Shown here: positions 1 through 7,472 of the stretch, piece by piece
Layout of the letters: each line of letters begins with the position of its first letter
Position numbering within the stretch: the stretch's first letter is position 1
From: Flavobacteriales bacterium
GTDB taxonomy: Bacteria; Bacteroidota; Bacteroidia; Flavobacteriales; BACL11
NCBI GenBank assembly: GCA_002730985.1
Contig: PCBP01000058.1
Span: forward strand, 1-13,240
Length of the DNA: 13,240 nt
Direction: 5' to 3'
The notes under the pieces: model-generated
Seen by the model: only the letters and a program-made list of their open reading frames with translations
Told to the model about the DNA's origin: nothing
Database searches by the model: none
Position numbers and translations under genes: made by a program

Positions 1-109
1 AGAAAGTAATGAATTTATTAACTTCCGATTAGGATTATCGTTAAAGGTGGGCGAGGTGATAAAAACTTCTATGAGTCTATTGGGAGCCGGAGTTCCTGAT
101 AGAATGTAA
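1..109 (+). CDS. C-terminal end of an unidentified protein (partial at left edge)
   Basis: An open frame runs from the left edge (first complete codon at base 2) to a TAA at 107-109 and gives the last 35 residues of a protein, ending LLGAGVPDRM. The tail contains alternating hydrophobic and polar stretches (FRLGLSLKVG), which would suit beta-strands, but it does not end in the aromatic residue typical of outer-membrane barrels. I do not recognise the family. It lies 25 bp upstream of the S8 protease gene on the same strand, so the two may be co-transcribed. That no alternative gene fits this space and that the frame closes just before the next start are the main support. No function is assigned. 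Confidence 0.55.
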   Translation, partial: ESNEFINFRLGLSLKVGEVIKTSMSLLGAGVPDRM

Positions 110-134
110 GGTGTTTTAATAAGCTTTTTATAGT

Positions 135-1670
135 ATGAGCAAGATTTTGATTCTTTTATTTATTCCATTTGTATTTTTAGGGCAAGATGGTGCTTTTAGA
201 TACTTTATTTCTTTTAATGATAAAGCAGATACATCTTTTAGTAGTGATTATCCTGAGCAATTTTTATCAAAAAAGACGATTGCTAAGAGACAGAAATTTT
301 CAATAGCAATTGATAGCACGGATTTGCCAGTTTCCTCGATATATATTGATAATATAAGATTAGCAGGTTTTGTAGTTGAGAATAGATCAAAATGGTTTAA
401 TGGTGTCATTGTTAGTACCTATGATAGTTTGCTAACCGCATCATTACACTATGAGTTTATTGATACTATAATTTTTTTTGGTAGTTGGCAAAATACTAAA
501 GAGGTCACTGACAAGTGGCGTTTGGATTATGATATTTCTGATTATGGATTAGCTTCTAACCAGTTGCAGATGCTAGCGGGAGATTTAATGCATTCAAGAG
601 GATTTAAAGGAAATGGCATTACTATTGCAGTTATTGATGCTGGTTTCTATAATGTTGATAAACTTAATGTGTTTTCTGATTTACAGAATCAGATCTCTAG
701 CACTTATGATTTTATTGATGGAAATTTAAATGTGTATGATGATCATGATCATGGAATGATGGTACTTAGTACTATGGGTGCGAAAGGAATAATGACAGGT
801 TCTGCTCCTGATGCTGATTATATTTTACTAAGAAGTGAAGATGTGTTTTCGGAGAATTTAATTGAGGAGTATATGTGGGTTTGTGCTGCCGAGTATGCTG
901 ATAGTTCAGGTGCTGATATTATTAATTCTTCATTAGGATACACTACTTTTGATGATGCAAACCAAAATCATACTTATACTGATATGGATGGCAACACTAC
1001 TCCTATAAGTATAGGTGCTGGTATAGCTTCTGATAAAGGTATCATTGTAGTGAACTCAGCAGGTAATTCTGGTAATAGTGCTTGGCATTATATTGGTGCA
1101 CCTGCGGATAATTTCAAGGTGTTAACAGTAGGTGCGGTTGATGTAAATGAAGAGTTTGCTTCATTCAGTTCATATGGCCCAAATGCTAATGGTGATGTAA
1201 AGCCTAATGTTGTTGCTCAGGGGAAAAATGCAGTTGTGGTTAATTCTAATAATGAGGTTATTACTGCTAATGGAACTTCTTTCTCCTCTCCTTTAACTGC
1301 AGGAATGATTGCTTGTTTATGGAGTTCTAATACTGATCATTCCGCTTCTAGCATCAAAGATGCAATCTATAATACTTCTGATAGATATCTCGATCCTGAT
1401 GACCAGTTTGGTTATGGAATTCCTAATTATTATAGTGCCTATCAGTATTTAAATTATGATTTTACTATTCCCATTAATGGAAGCATAAGTGATGATGTGG
1501 GTTATATGGTCTATACTATTGATGGTAAACTTATTGATTCTGGAATTTTGTATTATAATAATATACAAGAAGCAGTAAAAATTATAAAACCTAAATTGCC
1601 TGGAATTTATATTATATCCTTAACCGCTGATGACTTTGAATTGAGTAAGAAGTTTATTGTGTTTGAGTAA
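135..1670 (+). CDS. Secreted subtilisin-like serine protease (S8 family) with T9SS-type C-terminal tail
   Basis: Predicted exported peptidase of 511 residues. Residues 1-16 or so form a hydrophobic signal peptide (MSKILILLFIPFVFLG). The next roughly 120 residues resemble the N-terminal region of Bacteroidota S8 proteases (YFISFNDK, KWFNGVIVST). The catalytic domain spans about 140-440: Asp168 in AVIDAG, His206 in HDHGMM, oxyanion Asn311 in NSAGN, and the nucleophile Ser382 in GTSFSSP, so the triad is intact. The C-terminal 60 residues (YTIDGKL, LPGIYIISL, KKFIVFE) look like a T9SS type A sorting domain, implying export through the outer membrane and cleavage of the tail; this is inference from pattern. 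No TAnnTTTG box is visible in the 25 bp before the start, so it may be read from an upstream promoter. Its last 17 bp overlap the 3' end of cdaA on the other strand. Confidence 0.93.
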   Translation: MSKILILLFIPFVFLGQDGAFRYFISFNDKADTSFSSDYPEQFLSKKTIAKRQKFSIAIDSTDLPVSSIYIDNIRLAGFVVENRSKWFNGVIVSTYDSLLTASLHYEFIDTIIFFGSWQNTKEVTDKWRLDYDISDYGLASNQLQMLAGDLMHSRGFKGNGITIAVIDAGFYNVDKLNVFSDLQNQISSTYDFIDGNLNVYDDHDHGMMVLSTMGAKGIMTGSAPDADYILLRSEDVFSENLIEEYMWVCAAEYADSSGADIINSSLGYTTFDDANQNHTYTDMDGNTTPISIGAGIASDKGIIVVNSAGNSGNSAWHYIGAPADNFKVLTVGAVDVNEEFASFSSYGPNANGDVKPNVVAQGKNAVVVNSNNEVITANGTSFSSPLTAGMIACLWSSNTDHSASSIKDAIYNTSDRYLDPDDQFGYGIPNYYSAYQYLNYDFTIPINGSISDDVGYMVYTIDGKLIDSGILYYNNIQEAVKIIKPKLPGIYIISLTADDFELSKKFIVFE

Positions 1671-2430
1671 AGATCCTATTTAGGAATTCTTTTAATTGTT
1701 CAGCTGTTCTCTTAGTAAACAGCTCTCCATCCTTCACATATGATATTTCCCCTCTTTCTTCTGATACTATTATGGCCACTGCATCAGATTCTTCTGTAAT
1801 TCCTACTGCGGCCCTATGTCTCATTCCTAAACGTCCCGGTAGTTCATTACTATTGCTAACTGGCAAAACACTTCTAGCGCTTATTATTTTATTATCTCTA
1901 ATTATAACTGCCCCATCATGCAAGGGACTGTTTTTGTAAAAGACACTTTCAATCATTGGCACTGAAATTGTTGCATTCATTTCAACGCCACTTTCACAGA
2001 AAACAGCTAGATCATCTATTTGAGTTAAAATCATAATAGCACCAGTTTTTGTTTTTGCCATATTTCCACATGCTTCTGCAATTACTGTGGTATTTAGATA
2101 ATTATCGTGCGCTTTAGAGAAATTGAATTTAAATAGCCCTTTGTTTTTTAGTACTTTCCCTTTGCCAATTATCATAAGGAATTTTCTAAGTTCTTGCTGA
2201 AAAACAATTGCAAGAATGATTACTCCAAAGCCAATAAACTGACCTAGTATTTCACTTAGAAGTTGTAAATGAAAAGCTGAAACTAATTTCCATAACAGAT
2301 AAATTGCAGCTAAGCCGATAAAGATATTTATTGCAACTGTTCCTTTAATGAGTTTATACAATTGATAAACTAAGATGGCGACAAGTGAGATGTCAATAAT
2401 TTCAATAACACCTATGTTTAAAAATTCCAT
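1654..2430 (-). CDS. cdaA: Diadenylate cyclase CdaA (c-di-AMP synthase, membrane-bound)
   Basis: Makes cyclic di-AMP from two ATP at the inner membrane. The 258-residue protein has the usual CdaA layout: three predicted N-terminal membrane helices (about 9-29, 33-50, 59-78), the conserved FQQELRKFL linker (77-85), and a DAC domain from about 110 onward. The two diagnostic catalytic motifs are present: DGA at 172-174 (SPLHDGAVII) and RHR at 204-206 (GMRHRAA). Length matches the family. The ATG overlaps the TAA of upstream folP by one base (TAATG), indicating translational coupling and a folP-cdaA transcript. No partner resembling CdaR or GlmM lies nearby. The gene ends tail-to-tail with the S8 protease, overlapping by 17 bp, and no convincing terminator is present there. 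Confidence 0.95.
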   Translation of the reverse strand: MEFLNIGVIEIIDISLVAILVYQLYKLIKGTVAINIFIGLAAIYLLWKLVSAFHLQLLSEILGQFIGFGVIILAIVFQQELRKFLMIIGKGKVLKNKGLFKFNFSKAHDNYLNTTVIAEACGNMAKTKTGAIMILTQIDDLAVFCESGVEMNATISVPMIESVFYKNSPLHDGAVIIRDNKIISARSVLPVSNSNELPGRLGMRHRAAVGITEESDAVAIIVSEERGEISYVKDGELFTKRTAEQLKEFLNRIFTQTQ

Positions 2431-3275
2431 TAGTAATTATTTTTTGCGAATGTAGTAATTTTAATAGACTCAATTGCGGCTTTAACATCATGTACTCTCA
2501 AGATATTTGCACCATTTTGCAGTGCAATAGTGTTTATGATACTCGTTCCGTTTAGTGCTTGTTGTGGCGTTATATCTAGTAGATTATAGATCATGGACTT
2601 CCTGGAGGCACCTACTAGAATCGGCAGCCCAAGAGTCTTAAACTTAGCTAGATTATTTAATAGCTGGTAGTTATGCTCAATAGTTTTGCCAAAACCAAAA
2701 CCTGGATCAATTACTATCTTATAGAATCCTAATTGACGTAACTTATCAATCTTATTCTCAAAGTATGTAAGAACTTCTTTAGTTGCATGCTTGTATGATG
2801 GATTTGTTTGCATATTCTTAGGTGTCCCTTGCATGTGCATGATTATATAGGGCACATTTAATTCTGCAATTGTTTGGAACATATCTTTATCCATTTCCCC
2901 AGCAGAGATGTCATTAATAATGTCAGCGCCAGCTTTTACACATTCTTTGGCTGTATGTCCCCAGAATGTGTCTATTGAAATAGTGATGTCTTTAAATTTA
3001 TTTTTCAACAATTTAATTATGGGCAAGAGTTTCTTTAGTTCTGCTTCTGATGGAATCTGATCTGCTCCTGGTCTTGATGATTGTGCCCCAATATCAATGA
3101 TTGAAGCTCCTTCATCTAACATAGTTTTGCATTTTAATATTATTTGCTTTTCATTAGTATATTCTCCTCCATCATAGAAGGAGTCTTTAGTGATATTTAG
3201 TATACCCATGACTATTGCATGATCTGTTGAAAAAATACTTGAATTGCTCTTCGTTGTTATGGCTTTTAAGTTCAT
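2430..3275 (-). CDS. folP: Dihydropteroate synthase
   Basis: Condenses p-aminobenzoate with 6-hydroxymethyl-dihydropterin pyrophosphate in folate synthesis; the target of sulfonamides. Using the start at 3275 (281 residues), family motifs appear in order: MGILNITKDSFYDGG from residue 23, DIGAQSSRPGA (61-71), SIDT then INDI, MHMQGTPKNMQ, DPGFGFGK (190-197), GASRKSMI (222-229) and RVHDV (260-264). All expected pterin- and PABA-site segments are present. The frame is open to another ATG at 3296 (288 residues). I prefer 3275 because VMGILN then sits nearer its usual distance from the N-terminus (about residue 17 in E. coli), and because a promoter-like sequence at 3301-3329 would begin transcription close to 3296, leaving no leader for the longer form. 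The TAA overlaps the cdaA ATG. Confidence 0.95.
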   Translation of the reverse strand: MNLKAITTKSNSSIFSTDHAIVMGILNITKDSFYDGGEYTNEKQIILKCKTMLDEGASIIDIGAQSSRPGADQIPSEAELKKLLPIIKLLKNKFKDITISIDTFWGHTAKECVKAGADIINDISAGEMDKDMFQTIAELNVPYIIMHMQGTPKNMQTNPSYKHATKEVLTYFENKIDKLRQLGFYKIVIDPGFGFGKTIEHNYQLLNNLAKFKTLGLPILVGASRKSMIYNLLDITPQQALNGTSIINTIALQNGANILRVHDVKAAIESIKITTFAKNNY

Positions 3276-3283
3276 AATTGATG

Positions 3284-3291
3284 TATATTTC
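3284..3291 (+). promoter_or_regulatory. Candidate -7 box for the + strand operon
   Basis: TATATTTC lies 25 bases upstream of the ATG of the DUF1599 gene, differing only in the last base from TAnnTTTG. Transcription would start near 3297. The nearest good TTG (3254-3256) is about 27 bases upstream, longer than the usual spacing, so the -33 element is unconvincing. It overlaps the 5' end of the longer folP reading frame. Confidence 0.28.
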
Positions 3292-3300
3292 GGCATTATT

Positions 3301-3329
3301 TAAAGATACAGATTAAATGAAACAAACAA
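3301..3329 (-). promoter_or_regulatory. Candidate Bacteroidota-type promoter for folP-cdaA
   Basis: Read on the minus strand, TTG (3329-3327) is followed after 18 bases by TATCTTTA (3308-3301). This is one base from the Bacteroidota -7 consensus TAnnTTTG, and the spacing agrees with the known TTG/-7 arrangement. The predicted transcript start near 3295 falls about 20 bases before the favoured folP ATG. AT-rich sequence gives such matches by chance, so this is a candidate only. Confidence 0.4.
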
Positions 3330-3853
3330 TTGCTGAATACGATTCAATAATAAAAAATTGTAAGGACATTTTTGCAAAGAAGATGAAAGATTATGGAAGT
3401 GCATGGAGAATACTTAGGATTAGCTCATTAACAGATCAGATCTTTATCAAGGCGCAAAGGATCCGTTCTATTGAACAGAAAGGCTTCCAAAAGATTGATG
3501 AGGGGACAAGAAATGAGTTTATAGGTATAGTTAATTATGCGATTATTGGTCTTATTCAATTGGATCTTGGTGTTAGTGAACAACCTGAAGAAATCAATTA
3601 TGATAAGAGTATAAAAATTTTTGAGAAGCATGTAGTTATTGCAAAAGAACTCATGCTGGCTAAGAATCATGATTATGGTGAAGCATGGAGAGATATGCGT
3701 ATAAGCTCTCTGACTGATTTAATCTTACAGAAATTGCTTAGAGTTAAACAGATTGAGGATAATAAAGGATCTACTTTAATTTCTGAAGGTGTAGATGCAA
3801 ATTATTTAGATATGCTAAATTATGCTGTTTTTGCGTTAATAAAGTTAAATTAA
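3317..3853 (+). CDS. Tandem DUF1599 domain protein
   Basis: A 178-residue, probably cytoplasmic and mostly helical protein made of two copies of the DUF1599 unit. Copy one has DYGSAWRILRISSLTDQI at 25-42 and copy two has DYGEAWRDMRISSLTDLI at 119-136; each is followed by a basic helix (KAQRIRSIE; KLLRVKQIE) and, about 30 residues on, by an NYA motif (73-75, 168-170). The copies lie about 94 residues apart, so this is an internal duplication. DUF1599 has been linked by comparative genomics to nucleotide-modification contexts in phages, but I know of no tested activity. The conserved Asp, Trp and Arg residues suggest a binding or catalytic pocket (inference). It is the first gene of the + strand run, divergent from folP, with the next gene 4 bp downstream. 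Confidence 0.88.
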   Translation: MKQTIAEYDSIIKNCKDIFAKKMKDYGSAWRILRISSLTDQIFIKAQRIRSIEQKGFQKIDEGTRNEFIGIVNYAIIGLIQLDLGVSEQPEEINYDKSIKIFEKHVVIAKELMLAKNHDYGEAWRDMRISSLTDLILQKLLRVKQIEDNKGSTLISEGVDANYLDMLNYAVFALIKLN

Positions 3854-3857
3854 ATTT

Positions 3858-4802
3858 ATGAAAACAAATAATAAAAAACTGGTATTTGCTTTAAGGATAT
3901 TAATTTCGGGTTTATTCTTATTGTCAGCTTTTGCTAAATTGTATCCATCACCCATGTTTGGGATTACAAAAATATTTGAGCAGGGGCAATTGATTCCAAT
4001 GGGATTCTCAGAAAGTTTGGCTCCATATTTTTCTAGATTTATTATTGGAGCAGAAATCTTTCTTGCAATTATGATCTTATTTGATAATTATCTGAGGAAG
4101 ATAATTGTGCCCCTTTCTTTTATTATGATTACTGTTTTTAGTATCCATTTATCTACTCAAATTTTTGGTGATTCTGAGAACTGCGGATGTTTTGGGGAAT
4201 TGATCCCTATGACACCATTAGAAGCACTTATTAAGAATATCTTCACTTTAATCATTTTAGCTTTTATTTATGTCAATATAGAGGATTTAAAGGGAAAGTT
4301 GTCAAATTTGATAGTGTTATTTTTTCTAATTTCTACAGTAATGTTTGCATCTCTTCCTGTTTCATTGCAAAGTAATGCTGTAGGAGATAGTTTTATTTCT
4401 TATGTAGAAAATAAAGATTTTAAAGGTTCAGAAGAAAGAAAGATTTTATGCTTCTTTGATGCGGGCTGTGAACATTGCCAGCATACTGCAAGGAGTTTAG
4501 ATTCTCTGAATGGCTTAACAGATAATTTCCCAGAGTTGCATATTATTTTTTCAGATGCTGAAGAATATAATATCCCATCATTTTTTGAGTTTGCTGGAAA
4601 CGAATATCCATATCAGGTAATGCCTTTTGCAAAATATGATACAGATGAGATTGATAGTTATATGGAGATTACTTTTCCAGATTATGATAATCCGGTTGTT
4701 ATTTTGTATGATGGAACAAGACAAGTTAGGCTCTATGAAGGAACAGGAGAAAGAGGTTTTTCTGTTGAAGACCTTAAAAGAATTTTAGAAAGTAAAAAGT
4801 AA
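3858..4802 (+). CDS. MauE/DoxX-like membrane protein with C-terminal thioredoxin-like CxxC domain
   Basis: A 314-residue inner-membrane protein. The N-terminal half has about five membrane helices (roughly 8-26, 61-76, 82-101, 125-140, 150-168) and resembles MauE/DoxX, with a CGC pair at 109-111 (ENCGCFGELIPMTP). The C-terminal half (about 175-314) looks like a thioredoxin fold carrying CEHC at 204-207 (FFDAGCEHC) and a cis-Pro-type segment (NPVVILYDG, about 278-286). If the N-terminus is cytoplasmic, both cysteine pairs face the periplasm, which fits a thiol-disulfide relay in which the membrane part exchanges electrons with its own tethered thioredoxin (inference). It matches the architecture of the Bacteroidota group named after Bacteroides BT_3928, often near tpiA. 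It starts 4 bp after the DUF1599 stop and ends 3 bp before the permease start. Confidence 0.87.
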   Translation: MKTNNKKLVFALRILISGLFLLSAFAKLYPSPMFGITKIFEQGQLIPMGFSESLAPYFSRFIIGAEIFLAIMILFDNYLRKIIVPLSFIMITVFSIHLSTQIFGDSENCGCFGELIPMTPLEALIKNIFTLIILAFIYVNIEDLKGKLSNLIVLFFLISTVMFASLPVSLQSNAVGDSFISYVENKDFKGSEERKILCFFDAGCEHCQHTARSLDSLNGLTDNFPELHIIFSDAEEYNIPSFFEFAGNEYPYQVMPFAKYDTDEIDSYMEITFPDYDNPVVILYDGTRQVRLYEGTGERGFSVEDLKRILESKK

Positions 4803-4805
4803 AGT

Positions 4806-5882
4806 TTGGTTACCTATATTTTTAAGAAGATGCAATATGCTATCCTTGTTCTATGGGGGGTGCTAACATTGGTTTTCTTTTTATTTAATGTATTACCTGG
4901 GGATCCTGCTCGTATGATGTTAGATAAGCGGGAAGATTCGAATCAGCTAGCTATTATAAAGAAGAAGTATGGTTTTGATCGCCCTTTAGGTGAGCAGTAT
5001 GCTCTGTATTTGAATGATGTTTCACCTGTTTCATTACATCATAATACTCCTAATTCTTTCACATCATTATCTAATGGAAAATATCAATTCAAACGATTAT
5101 TTTCGATTGCTGATTACACCTTAGTTTTTAAAGCCCCTTATCTTAGAGAATCTTTTGTGAGGACTGGTACTCCTGTCTCAATAATAGTATTAGAAACCTT
5201 TAAGAATACTTTAGTTTTGGCATCTTCCTCTATAGTTATTGCGTTGTTTATAGGAGTAATTTTAGGTGTCATCTCTGCGCTTTATAAGGACACTTTCTTT
5301 GATAAGTTAGTATTGTTTATTTCAGTAATAGGGATGTCATTACCTTCTTTTCTTGCATCAATAATAATTGCTTGGTTATTTGGTTTTGTTCTGAATAGCT
5401 ATACTGGTTTAAATATGACAGGGAGTCTTTATGAGGTTGATGATTATGGAAGGGGTTTGTTTTTACAAATCAACAATCTAATTCTGCCAGCAATTACATT
5501 AGCAATCCGCCCATTATCTGTTATAATACAACTTTGCAGAAATTCTTTGTTAGAGGTGCTTTCTATGGACTATATAAGGACAGCTACTGCAAAAGGGTTA
5601 AGTAAATTCTTGGTAATTTTTAAGCATGCCTTAAGTAATGCATTGAATCCGGTGATAACAGCAGTTTCAGGTTGGTTTGCATCAATGTTAGCGGGTGCTG
5701 TTTTTGTGGAATATATTTTTGCTTGGAATGGTATAGGTAAAGAGATAGTTGATGCTTTAAACAAGCTAGATTTACCTGTGGTTATGGGTTCAGTACTATT
5801 TATTTCCTTGATTTTTGTAATAATTAATATAATCGTAGATTTAATTTATGGGTGGCTTGACCCCCGCATAAGACTTAATTAA
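4806..5882 (+). CDS. DppB-type ABC transporter permease (peptide/nickel family)
   Basis: A 358-residue inner-membrane permease. It opens with the typical first helix and LFNVLPGDPARMML (26-39), continues with helices near 133-158, 168-195, 222-245, 285-305 and 325-346, carries the cytoplasmic ATPase-contact loop DYIRTATAKGLSKF (255-268) followed by KHALSNALNPVIT, and ends GWLDPRIRLN. The periplasmic stretch at about 70-120 is longer than in E. coli DppB, as in other Bacteroidota homologues I recall. The start is a TTG three bases after the previous stop; the first in-frame ATG (4830) would cut the first amphipathic turn, so TTG is preferred. No DppC-like second permease, ATPase or binding protein is in the window, so partners must lie elsewhere. 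Substrate cannot be read from sequence. Confidence 0.92.
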   Translation: MVTYIFKKMQYAILVLWGVLTLVFFLFNVLPGDPARMMLDKREDSNQLAIIKKKYGFDRPLGEQYALYLNDVSPVSLHHNTPNSFTSLSNGKYQFKRLFSIADYTLVFKAPYLRESFVRTGTPVSIIVLETFKNTLVLASSSIVIALFIGVILGVISALYKDTFFDKLVLFISVIGMSLPSFLASIIIAWLFGFVLNSYTGLNMTGSLYEVDDYGRGLFLQINNLILPAITLAIRPLSVIIQLCRNSLLEVLSMDYIRTATAKGLSKFLVIFKHALSNALNPVITAVSGWFASMLAGAVFVEYIFAWNGIGKEIVDALNKLDLPVVMGSVLFISLIFVIINIIVDLIYGWLDPRIRLN

Positions 5883-5883
5883 A

Positions 5884-6639
5884 ATGAGAAAGAACATAGT
5901 TGCAGCTAATTGGAAAATGAATTTAGATAGAGTTGAAGGTATTACTCTTGTAGAAGATATCTTAGGAAAGATATCCTTAGACAGCAAAACAGAAGTTGTT
6001 CTTGCTCCTTCATTTATTCATCTATATAAGTTAGGAAAGATGTGTGATGATAGAAGAAATATATTTATAGCATCACAAGATTGTAGTGCAAGCAATAAAG
6101 GTGCTTTTACTGGAGAAGTTTCAGCTGAGATGATAGCTTCATGTGCTGCTAAATATGTCATTTTAGGGCATTCAGAGAGGAGAACAAATTTTAGTGAAAC
6201 AAATGAGTTATTGAAATTGAAGGTTGGGCAAGCATTAGCAAATAATTTAGAAGTAGTCTTCTGTTGTGGAGAGAGTTTAGAGCAAAGACACAGTGGAGCC
6301 CATTTTGAATGGCTTAACTCACAGATATCGGATAGTTTATTTCATTTACTAGCTGAAGATTTTTCTAAGATCGTTATAGCATATGAGCCAATCTGGGCAA
6401 TTGGAACTGGGGTTACAGCTAGCTCTGATCAGGCGCAAGAGGCTCACAACTTCATTCGAGATATTGTTAGAAAGAGATATGGCGGTAATGTTGCTAATGA
6501 CACTTCAATTTTATATGGTGGAAGTTGTAATCCTGTTAATTCTGCTGAATTATTCTCTCAGCCAGATATTGATGGAGGTTTGATTGGTGGAGCATCATTA
6601 AATGCTGATGATTTTGTAGCAATAACGGATTCATTCTAA
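5884..6639 (+). CDS. tpiA: Triose-phosphate isomerase
   Basis: Interconverts dihydroxyacetone phosphate and glyceraldehyde 3-phosphate in glycolysis and gluconeogenesis. The 251 residues are the normal bacterial length. Substrate-site N9-W10-K11 (AANWKMN), electrophile His96 (ILGHSERR) and catalytic base Glu168 (AYEPIWAIGTG) are all present, as are the mobile loop 6 and the phosphate-binding GGSCNP (212-217) and GGLIGGASL (231-239). Nothing essential is missing. It begins one base after the permease stop, and its TAA overlaps the prmA ATG (TAATG), implying co-transcription and coupled translation. Confidence 0.98.
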   Translation: MRKNIVAANWKMNLDRVEGITLVEDILGKISLDSKTEVVLAPSFIHLYKLGKMCDDRRNIFIASQDCSASNKGAFTGEVSAEMIASCAAKYVILGHSERRTNFSETNELLKLKVGQALANNLEVVFCCGESLEQRHSGAHFEWLNSQISDSLFHLLAEDFSKIVIAYEPIWAIGTGVTASSDQAQEAHNFIRDIVRKRYGGNVANDTSILYGGSCNPVNSAELFSQPDIDGGLIGGASLNADDFVAITDSF

Positions 6640-7472
6640 TGGAATACACTGAGTTTGATATTAGATTAAATGAAGTGAATTCATATGCGGATATTGTAGT
6701 TGCAAGACTCAATGAGATTGAATTTGAGTCTTATTCTGAAGTTGAAGGTGGTATAAGGGCATATGTGCAGACTCAACTATTAGATACAGATGCTGCAAAA
6801 GAGATCTTATCTGAAATTTCAAAGTTGACAAAGGTGTCTTTTACAATAAATAAAGTAGAACAGAGAAATTGGAATGCAGAATGGGAGAGTAATTATTCTC
6901 CTGTTGTGATTAATGATAGCTGTGTGATTCGTGCGCATTTTCATAATAATTTTCCAGCTTTAAAGTATGAAATTATTATTACACCTAAGATGTCTTTTGG
7001 TACTGGACATCATCAGACTACCTTATTAATGGTGAATGAGATGTTTAATCTAGATCTTAAAGATAAATTCATTTTAGATATGGGTAGTGGTACTGGTGTT
7101 CTAGCAATCTTAGCCTCTAAGTTAGGAGCTAGACATTTAATTGCAATTGACTCTGATGAATGGGCATTTAAGAATGCTAAGGAGAACTCACAATTAAATA
7201 ATATTTCAAATATTAATTTTATTCATGGTGACATAAATGATATTGGTCACACAAAATTTGATGTTGTCTTAGCAAATATCAGTAGAAATGTTATACTCAA
7301 TGATATTGAAATTTATGTTGATCAAATGAAAGATGATGGAGAAATCCTCTTAAGCGGTTTTCTGAAGGAAGATATTCCCTTAATATTGGAAAAGACTGGA
7401 CAACTTGGGTTGGAATTAGTTGTTGTAAAAAATAAAGATAAATGGCAAATGCTACACCTAAGAAGAGCATAA
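6639..7472 (+). CDS. prmA: Ribosomal protein L11 methyltransferase
   Basis: SAM-dependent enzyme that methylates ribosomal protein L11 in the cytoplasm. The 277-residue protein has the small N-terminal substrate-recognition domain (about 1-90), the PrmA signature SFGTGHHQTT (119-128), SAM motif I LDMGSGTGVLAI (146-157), the acidic residue after beta-2 at Asp171 (IAIDSDE), and the NI-type motif IV LANISRN (211-217) in place of the NPPY of N-methylases, as usual for PrmA. Length is slightly below the roughly 290 of E. coli, in line with Bacteroidota homologues. Its last ten codons, stop included, overlap the start of the giant secreted-protein gene by 31 bp. Confidence 0.95.
   Translation: MEYTEFDIRLNEVNSYADIVVARLNEIEFESYSEVEGGIRAYVQTQLLDTDAAKEILSEISKLTKVSFTINKVEQRNWNAEWESNYSPVVINDSCVIRAHFHNNFPALKYEIIITPKMSFGTGHHQTTLLMVNEMFNLDLKDKFILDMGSGTGVLAILASKLGARHLIAIDSDEWAFKNAKENSQLNNISNINFIHGDINDIGHTKFDVVLANISRNVILNDIEIYVDQMKDDGEILLSGFLKEDIPLILEKTGQLGLELVVVKNKDKWQMLHLRRA

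Noticed and set aside
733..756. GATCATGATC palindrome in the protease gene
   Set aside because: It is explained by repeated GAT/CAT codons around the catalytic His (DDHDHG) and has no other sign of being an operator.
1674..1685. Small inverted repeat TCCT-ATTT-AGGA just after the S8 protease stop, followed by ATTCTTTT
   Set aside because: A 4-bp stem with an interrupted T-run is too weak to call a terminator, and it lies inside the cdaA coding sequence.
3428..3670. 80-codon minus-strand open frame
   Set aside because: It is antisense to the tandem DUF1599 gene, whose protein has clear duplicated motifs; the antisense product is unrecognisable.
5570..5764. 64-codon minus-strand open frame
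   Set aside because: It is antisense to the conserved ATPase-contact loop of the permease, so its openness is a by-product of that coding sequence.
6383..6583. 66-codon + strand frame inside tpiA
   Set aside because: It is an alternative frame of a well-conserved triose-phosphate isomerase and has no independent features.
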